Assembly: GCA_903850335.1 (NCBI GenBank)
Contig: CAINLJ010000103.1
Span: 1-39,070 of the forward strand
DNA from: an uncultured Bacteroidia bacterium
Lineage (GTDB): Bacteria; Bacteroidota; Bacteroidia; Bacteroidales; Prolixibacteraceae
Direction of reading: 5' to 3'
DNA: 39,070 nt
Shown: one piece after another, positions 33,779-39,070 of the stretch
Position numbering within the stretch: position 1 is the first letter of the stretch
How the letters are laid out: every line of letters starts with the position of its first letter
Translations under genes and position numbers: made by a program
The notes under the pieces: model-generated
The model's database searches: none
Seen by the model: the letters and a program-made list of their open reading frames with translations, nothing else
Told to the model about the DNA's origin: nothing

Positions 33779-33891
33779 AAAAATCTAATTCATTAAAGAA
33801 GAAATATTATATAGTTTTCAAACCCATTCAAAATAAAAAATCCAAAGTGCAAAAGACAATTGATTCTTCCATTCGAAGTAAATTCATTTTA

Positions 33892-36039
33892 ATGTTACAA
33901 AAGTTACTAATTGTATTGATTTTACTGATCTCGTTAAAAGGTTCCCTGTTCGCAAAGGAGGGAATGTGGATCCCAACATTACTTCAAAAATATACTATTG
34001 ACGACATGGCATCGATGGGTTTTAAACTGTCGGCGGAAGATATTTATAGTGTTAACCATGCGAGTCTAAAAGATGCAGTAGTACTTTTTGGTTCCGGGTG
34101 TACTGGAGAGGTAATTTCCGGGGATGGTCTTTTGATAACCAATCATCATTGCGGTTTCGATCAGATTCAGAAACACAGCACTGTAGAACATGATTACCTT
34201 ACGAATGGCTTCTGGGCCATGAACCGTAAAGAAGAACTTAAGAATCCAGCATTACAAGTGAGGTTCCTTGTAAAGATGGAAGATATTACAAGTAAAATGG
34301 TTAAGAGTAATCCGGATAAACCTGATCTGGCAGCTAGCGCGGATACTTCCCGGCAAAATATAGAACGGATCAAAAAGGAATACCTCTCAGGAACCAATTA
34401 TTCAGCTGACATTAAACCTCTCTTAAATGGTAACCAGTACTTTATATATATCTATGAGGTATTTAAAGATGTGCGGCTTGTTGGCGCTCCCCCTGTTTCG
34501 ATAGGGAAATTTGGTGGCGATACAGACAACTGGATGTGGCCAAGACATACCGGAGACTTTTCTCTGTTTAGAATTTATGCCGGCAAGGATAATAAACCGG
34601 CTACCTATTCACCTGACAATGTCCCCTATCATCCAAAGAAATTTCTGAAGATTAACATTAAAGGTCTTAAGGAGGGTGATTTCACAATGGTTTTGGGTTA
34701 TCCCGGCACAACGCAAAGATACCTTCCGTCTCAGGCAGTGAACATGATTATGAGTCAAAGTGATCCGGCCAAAGTTTCAATAAGGACAATCAAATTAAAC
34801 ATCTGGGCTGAACGAATGAAAACAGATCCTAAGATAAGGATTCAATATGCCAGCAAATATGTTTCTGCTGCAAATGGATGGAAAAAATGGCAGGGTGAAG
34901 TCAAGGGCCTTCACCGTTTGGACGCAATTAATCTAAAGGAAAAAGCCGAGCGCGAATTTCAGGAATGGGTAATGGCAGATCCAAAGCGGGCTGATAACTA
35001 TGATTCGGTAATGGAAAATTTCGAACGGCTTTATTCTGAATTTCAACCCTATCAGGCAGCTAATGATTATTTTACGGAATGTATCCAACGGGGGTCAGAT
35101 ATTTTTTCCCTTGCCGCTAAACTTGAGCCCCTTGAAACGATAACCGATCAGGCGAAACTAACAGTTGAACTAAAAAAAACAGGTGAATACCTTCAGGGTT
35201 ATTTCAAAGATTATGACCCTTTGACTGACGAGATGGTTTGGTCAGCGTTATTGAAAAAATATGTCGATCATGTTAGCCCTAAATTCATCCCTGAAAAAGT
35301 CATTAAATTGATTCCTGAAATTGGATCTGCCCGTTTCACTCTGAAAACCTATCGTAAATCAATATTATCTGACAGTCTTAAAATCAATAAGCTAATTGCT
35401 CATTTTGATGCTAAATCACTTAAGGAAATTCAAAAAGACAGGGTTTATGTATTATATAAAATGATCAAACAGCATTATCAGAATCTTGTTGAACCAAAGT
35501 ATAAATCATATACAAGCGCAATTGCGGCACAACAGACAAAATATACTGCTGCACTTAATGAAATGAATCATGATAAACCATTTATGGCTGATGCCAACCT
35601 CACAATGCGCGTGGCATATGGGCGGATTGAAGGATATAAACCTGCCGATGGTGTTAACTACAAATGTTTTACTACCCTAAATGGAATTCTGGAAAAGGAT
35701 AATCCTGAGATTTCGGATTATAATGTACCACAAAAACTAAAGGATTTATATAAGGTCAAAGATTTTGGTCCGTATGTAAATGATTCGGGTGATGTAGCTG
35801 TTGCTTTTTGTGCATCAAATCATACTACTGGTGGTAATTCAGGAAGTCCTGTTTTAAATGGATCCGGAGAACTCATAGGTGTGAATTTTGACCGGTGCTG
35901 GGAAGGAACAATGAGTGATCTGATATATGACCCGGGGCAATGCCGTAATATCGCACTCGACATTCGGTATGCACTCTTTATAATCGATAAGTTTGCGGGT
36001 GCAGAATATTTACTAAAAGAGATGAAGATTGTGAAATAG
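33892..36039 (+). CDS. dpp11: Family S46 dipeptidyl peptidase, DPP11 type
   Basis: 715 residues from the ATG at 33892, which gives a clean signal peptide (about 1-21, MLQKLLIVLILLISLKGSLFA). A GTG at 33847 would add 15 unneeded residues. Catalytic triad of the S46 family: His85 in LITNHHCGFD, Asp222 in RHTGDFSLF, Ser650 in TGGNSGSPVLNG. Eighteen residues past the Ser sits Arg668 (VNFDRCWEG), the position (Arg673 in Porphyromonas gingivalis DPP11) that confers preference for Asp/Glu at P1; DPP7 has Gly there. Periplasmic, releases dipeptides from N-termini of peptides in protein-fermenting bacteria. Length matches P. gingivalis DPP11 (720). Confidence 0.93.
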   Translation: MLQKLLIVLILLISLKGSLFAKEGMWIPTLLQKYTIDDMASMGFKLSAEDIYSVNHASLKDAVVLFGSGCTGEVISGDGLLITNHHCGFDQIQKHSTVEHDYLTNGFWAMNRKEELKNPALQVRFLVKMEDITSKMVKSNPDKPDLAASADTSRQNIERIKKEYLSGTNYSADIKPLLNGNQYFIYIYEVFKDVRLVGAPPVSIGKFGGDTDNWMWPRHTGDFSLFRIYAGKDNKPATYSPDNVPYHPKKFLKINIKGLKEGDFTMVLGYPGTTQRYLPSQAVNMIMSQSDPAKVSIRTIKLNIWAERMKTDPKIRIQYASKYVSAANGWKKWQGEVKGLHRLDAINLKEKAEREFQEWVMADPKRADNYDSVMENFERLYSEFQPYQAANDYFTECIQRGSDIFSLAAKLEPLETITDQAKLTVELKKTGEYLQGYFKDYDPLTDEMVWSALLKKYVDHVSPKFIPEKVIKLIPEIGSARFTLKTYRKSILSDSLKINKLIAHFDAKSLKEIQKDRVYVLYKMIKQHYQNLVEPKYKSYTSAIAAQQTKYTAALNEMNHDKPFMADANLTMRVAYGRIEGYKPADGVNYKCFTTLNGILEKDNPEISDYNVPQKLKDLYKVKDFGPYVNDSGDVAVAFCASNHTTGGNSGSPVLNGSGELIGVNFDRCWEGTMSDLIYDPGQCRNIALDIRYALFIIDKFAGAEYLLKEMKIVK

Positions 36040-36137
36040 GACTGGCAGCTGCTGGTGACTAGCACGTGGCAAAATGCAGGTGGCGGATGGCAGCTGGGGA
36101 CTGTCGACTGGCAGCTGGCGACTGGCGGTTGGCAGAT
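36038..36137. repeat. GACTGGCAGCTG-type imperfect direct repeats
   Basis: Intergenic stretch after dpp11 in which GACTGGCAGCTG occurs exactly at 36040-36051 and 36106-36117, with further relatives (GATGGCAGCTGGGG, GACTGGCGGTTGGCAG). Local GC content is higher than in the flanks. The repeats are quasi-periodic and non-coding. I know no named family for them. Confidence 0.5.
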
Positions 36138-36301
36138 ATTGGAGAGTTTGAAAAACATACAATTGAAATTAACCAGCTGACAGATAGTATCTTGTGATTT
36201 AAATTCAAAGACTGGCCCTAAGGCACCACAAACGGGTAGAAAACCGGAAATTTATAAGGCTGCTTGTGGCTAAAAAATAATAATTATTAAAGTTTAGAAC
36301 G

Positions 36302-36694
36302 ATGAATGACCAACTTTCATTTTACAAGGCAAAACTGGAATACGAGATTGATTCCTGGGATTTATTTGATTTTATAAACCAGGGACTTAACATCAAGGTA
36401 ATCGACGCCCGGTCGGCTGAGGCATACCAGTCGGAGCATATACCGGATTCTATCAATTTACCTCACCGGACAATGTCTGCTGAAACCACTCAATTCATGG
36501 ATAAAGAGACTTTATACGTGACTTATTGTGATGGGATTGGGTGCAATGCCTCAACCAAAGGGGCGTTTAATCTAACCAAACTTGGATTTAAAGTCAAAGA
36601 ACTTACAGGCGGACTTGAATGGTGGAAACGTGACGGCTACCAGACTGAAGGATTGAAATCTCAGAATGGAACCGGGATAGTATGTGGATGCTGA
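36302..36694 (+). CDS. Single-domain rhodanese-like protein
   Basis: 130 residues, one rhodanese domain: VIDARSAEAYQSEHIPDSINLPHR (residues about 34-57), then the active loop YVTYCDGIGCNASTKGA (about 77-93) with two cysteines, Cys81 and Cys86, the first being the candidate persulfide carrier, and LTGGLEWWKRDGY. No signal peptide. The C-terminus ends GIVCGC, an extra Cys pair that might bind metal or exchange sulfur. It may be a sulfurtransferase or a redox sensor; no partner gene is adjacent. Confidence 0.9.
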   Translation: MNDQLSFYKAKLEYEIDSWDLFDFINQGLNIKVIDARSAEAYQSEHIPDSINLPHRTMSAETTQFMDKETLYVTYCDGIGCNASTKGAFNLTKLGFKVKELTGGLEWWKRDGYQTEGLKSQNGTGIVCGC

Positions 36695-36758
36695 TTAATT
36701 GATCACTGGCAGATATTATATCATACTGATTATAAATAACTTAATATTTGTCGCAGGT

Positions 36759-39070
36759 TTATTTAATTAATTCAACCGGAAAATCATTACCAAAGCCATA
36801 ACTGGCCGGATATTGTAAGGTGCCATTATATTTTTTCATCAGTTCGGGAACACCGACCAAAAGATAGTTTTTCAAACCATTTACAGTCACCTGGTTGTTT
36901 GTGGCTGCAGAACCTTTAAGGGCTTCAAGTAGTACAAATGTAAACGCACCATGACCAAGTTGTGAAAACTCATTGGCAAATTGCTGAGCTCCGCTGGCTG
37001 CCATCCAGTGTGTTCCTGTACTTCTGGAAACCATAGCAATGCTCTTTTGCTGATCCCCATTATCACTCAGCATTTCGTTAAACGCACCTGCACTCTGACA
37101 GGCATCCAGAATAAACAATTGCTTTTGAGCCGCAATATCAACAGCGTATTTCTGAAGTAATCTCGCAGGCAACCCTTTTTGCTCCAACTCGGCCTGCACA
37201 TTCTTCAAATCGCTTACATCATTAGGTACAAGATAGAATTCCTTATCCTTCCCTATTACACCGTGACCGGCATAGTAAAAGATAAATACATCCTGGGGTT
37301 TGGCGTTTTGCCTTACTTCATTTAGTGCATTTTCAAATCCCGCTTTATTTGCCTCATTATCTGTAACAAAATATGTTTTGATATTTGCAATAATGCTTTT
37401 TGCGTCCTTTTCCAGTTCTGTTTTAAACGCTGTGGCATCTGCCAGGGCATAATTCAAAACCATTTTCTTATTTTGATACTGGTTAATCCCGATTACTATT
37501 AAATGCAATGTACCATTCCTGTCTACAGGCGAAATCACAGCAACATTGCCATTTACAGGCTTATTATTAGCTGGTTCCGAATTATTACCGCTCTTATATG
37601 TGATTACAATCTCATCCGGCTGACTTTCTGTTCTTTGAGTATTTAAAGCTACTGCCCGGAAGCTATTTAGTCCATTCAGTAAATTGACAGTGTACTTTTT
37701 TGTGGCCGAATTATTTTTTATGTCATCAGCAACAATCAAATTACGGGTTGTAAGTGTAACAATCTTACCATTGTGAAAAAGGCGAATCTCATCAACTGCA
37801 TCATCCGGAGCCAGTGCATTAATCGTAATTTCAGCGACGCCAGTAGTGTTTACATAAGTAGGCAGATCCTCCTCAACCTCCAGATTACGTGTCTTTTCGG
37901 CATATTGAATTTTCACAATCGGTTTACTTCTTATCGTGTTATCATCAATGACAGGGAATATTTCCCCATTGGTCAGGCGTGCATACAGATTTGGAGTATA
38001 GTACTTTTCAAATAATATTTCAAGTGGATATACTTCTCTGTTTTTCAGGTAATAAAGCTTTTTCATCCCATCCTGTGTTCCGTCAAATCTCCCTTCGGGC
38101 GATACAAAGGCAAAATCATTCGTCTCCCTGAAGATATAAAGTGTTCCTAACAATCTACCTGTGGCAGTTTCAAATGCCTTGGTTGTATTGTCTTCAGAGA
38201 TTGTAAAGAAATATTTATTATTCGCACTGAAATAAATGCTTAAAATCTTTCTGTCATGTTTGGATACTTTATAAATCTCCTCGCCTTTATTATTATAAAC
38301 ATGCAAATTAAGCTGTTGATAGTCAGCGGATATAAAATAATCCAGCGTACTGCTTGCCACACGTGGCGAACGATCGGACATTGTTTCAATTGGCTTTTTA
38401 TCGGCGATCAGGTTCTTGGTTTTTAAATCATACAAAAAATAGCTTGATCCTTTAGTTATCAGCACTTTACTCCTATCCTCAGATACCGCAATATATTGAT
38501 CTTCTGTTGATGGGGTCCACATTTTTTGATCATTCAGATCCACCTCAAAAATCTTTGTTCTTGCAGCAATATCGACAACAAATGCCTTATTCTGATTTTG
38601 GATTTCAAATCCACAGATGAATTTCCTGTCTTCACTGACATAAAATTGCCGGCTCATTCGTTTAAATTTCATTACGGGTGTCTGTATCCCATCTTTTAGG
38701 CTCAACCGGGTGAGTTCATAATCGGCATAAGGATATTTCAGGAGAAAATAATATAGGTACTTCCCGTCCTTACTAAAGAAAAAACAACCGTCCCCATGGC
38801 TTGCCAGACTTCCTTTATCACTGGATATCAATTGCTTAGCTTTATAAATCAATTTGTTTGTTTTTATATTTCTTATTGTTAATGAGTCACCATACTGAAA
38901 CACAGCGGCGGTATCACCGGTTATACTTGTACAATAACCAAATGGCTCAATCTTTATATTCCGGTGTGATTCAGGCACTAACCGGTCAAGATCGATTGAT
39001 TTTGCGTTAGTATTATTTGTAATTACATCCAGGCTGTTTTTAGACTTATTTACTGAGGATGTTGAACCGA
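36759..39070 (-). CDS. Caspase-family (C14) protein with beta-propeller N-terminus, partial
   Basis: The reading frame stays open to the right edge, so the true N-terminus lies beyond 39070; at least 770 residues are visible. The first 330 or so visible residues are a WD40-like propeller (YLYYFLLKYPYAD, KYFFTISEDNTTKAFETATGRLLGTL), then an Ig-like region. The C-terminal 240 residues are the caspase fold: ALADATAFKTELEKDA, then the His motif FYYAGHGVIGKDKEFYLVP and the Cys motif LFILDACQSAGAF. The propeller plus caspase arrangement is known in bacterial metacaspase-like proteins (Bacteroidota) that may act in regulated proteolysis. The GTG at 38978 is not a convincing start. Confidence 0.88.
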   Translation of the reverse strand, partial: GSTSSVNKSKNSLDVITNNTNAKSIDLDRLVPESHRNIKIEPFGYCTSITGDTAAVFQYGDSLTIRNIKTNKLIYKAKQLISSDKGSLASHGDGCFFFSKDGKYLYYFLLKYPYADYELTRLSLKDGIQTPVMKFKRMSRQFYVSEDRKFICGFEIQNQNKAFVVDIAARTKIFEVDLNDQKMWTPSTEDQYIAVSEDRSKVLITKGSSYFLYDLKTKNLIADKKPIETMSDRSPRVASSTLDYFISADYQQLNLHVYNNKGEEIYKVSKHDRKILSIYFSANNKYFFTISEDNTTKAFETATGRLLGTLYIFRETNDFAFVSPEGRFDGTQDGMKKLYYLKNREVYPLEILFEKYYTPNLYARLTNGEIFPVIDDNTIRSKPIVKIQYAEKTRNLEVEEDLPTYVNTTGVAEITINALAPDDAVDEIRLFHNGKIVTLTTRNLIVADDIKNNSATKKYTVNLLNGLNSFRAVALNTQRTESQPDEIVITYKSGNNSEPANNKPVNGNVAVISPVDRNGTLHLIVIGINQYQNKKMVLNYALADATAFKTELEKDAKSIIANIKTYFVTDNEANKAGFENALNEVRQNAKPQDVFIFYYAGHGVIGKDKEFYLVPNDVSDLKNVQAELEQKGLPARLLQKYAVDIAAQKQLFILDACQSAGAFNEMLSDNGDQQKSIAMVSRSTGTHWMAASGAQQFANEFSQLGHGAFTFVLLEALKGSAATNNQVTVNGLKNYLLVGVPELMKKYNGTLQYPASYGFGNDFPVELIK

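Noticed and set aside
33847-33891. 15-residue N-terminal extension of the S46 peptidase from GTG
   Set aside because: The ATG at 33892 starts an ideal signal peptide, and the catalytic His then falls at 85 as in P. gingivalis DPP11.
1-39070. CRISPR array or integrase-bounded mobile element
   Set aside because: No regularly spaced 24-40 base repeats, no cas, integrase or transposase genes were seen.

Overview
This window looks like a chromosomal segment of a Bacteroidota bacterium, probably an anaerobic member of the Bacteroidales/Marinilabiliales group. The evidence is an AT-rich sequence, TAnnTTTG-type -7 promoter boxes with mostly weak ribosome binding sites, a family S46 dipeptidyl peptidase, Bacteroidota-style secreted glycoside hydrolases, pyruvate phosphate dikinase and the [FeFe]-hydrogenase maturase HydE. 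The species cannot be named from the sequence alone. No rRNA, tRNA, CRISPR array or complete insertion sequence was seen.

Left part (1-4.9 kb) is an accessory and decaying zone. It holds a fossil of an Rhs/YD-repeat protein, a two-gene unit encoding a membrane protein and a secreted protein, two small integral membrane proteins, a zinc metallopeptidase relic with three in-frame TAA stops but no frameshift, and a secreted Lys/Gly/Glu/His-rich low-complexity protein. From 5 to 10.5 kb is a minus-strand carbohydrate-degradation cluster: a GH43-like enzyme, an internally deleted GH127/DUF1680 relic, a GH32 fructan hydrolase and a GH2 glycosidase. It ends in a 15-bp-stem terminator. A DctA-type carboxylate transporter follows on the plus strand.

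From 11.9 to 15.7 kb is a redox unit. An HxlR regulator is divergent from an NADPH-dependent FMN reductase and a pirin, with a five-half-site operator array between them, and a thioredoxin-domain DUF255 protein overlaps convergently. An orphan HicB-like gene with a stop at its second codon follows, then ComEC, a stomatin-like SPFH protein, HydE, peptide deformylase and RuvX. From 21.8 to 24.5 kb is a plus-strand trio: ferredoxin-nitroreductase, ferritin-like/VIT iron transporter and DUF421 membrane protein.

From 24.7 to 28.7 kb the minus strand carries a DUF4242 protein, a multi-pass membrane protein, a truncated SnoaL-like fragment, a membrane-anchored PQQ-type beta-propeller and a NapH-like polyferredoxin. 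Next come ppdK with a clear terminator, a compact plus-strand operon (DUF2520 dehydrogenase-like protein, KdsC-like HAD phosphatase, Maf), a DPP11-type S46 peptidase, a rhodanese and a caspase-family protein that runs off the right edge.

The strongest new observations are the tandem operator at 12313-12355, the fossil genes whose stops are all single TAA codons in an intact frame, and the ferritin/VIT cluster. I found no clear, wholly undescribed multi-gene system; most complete genes belong to known families.
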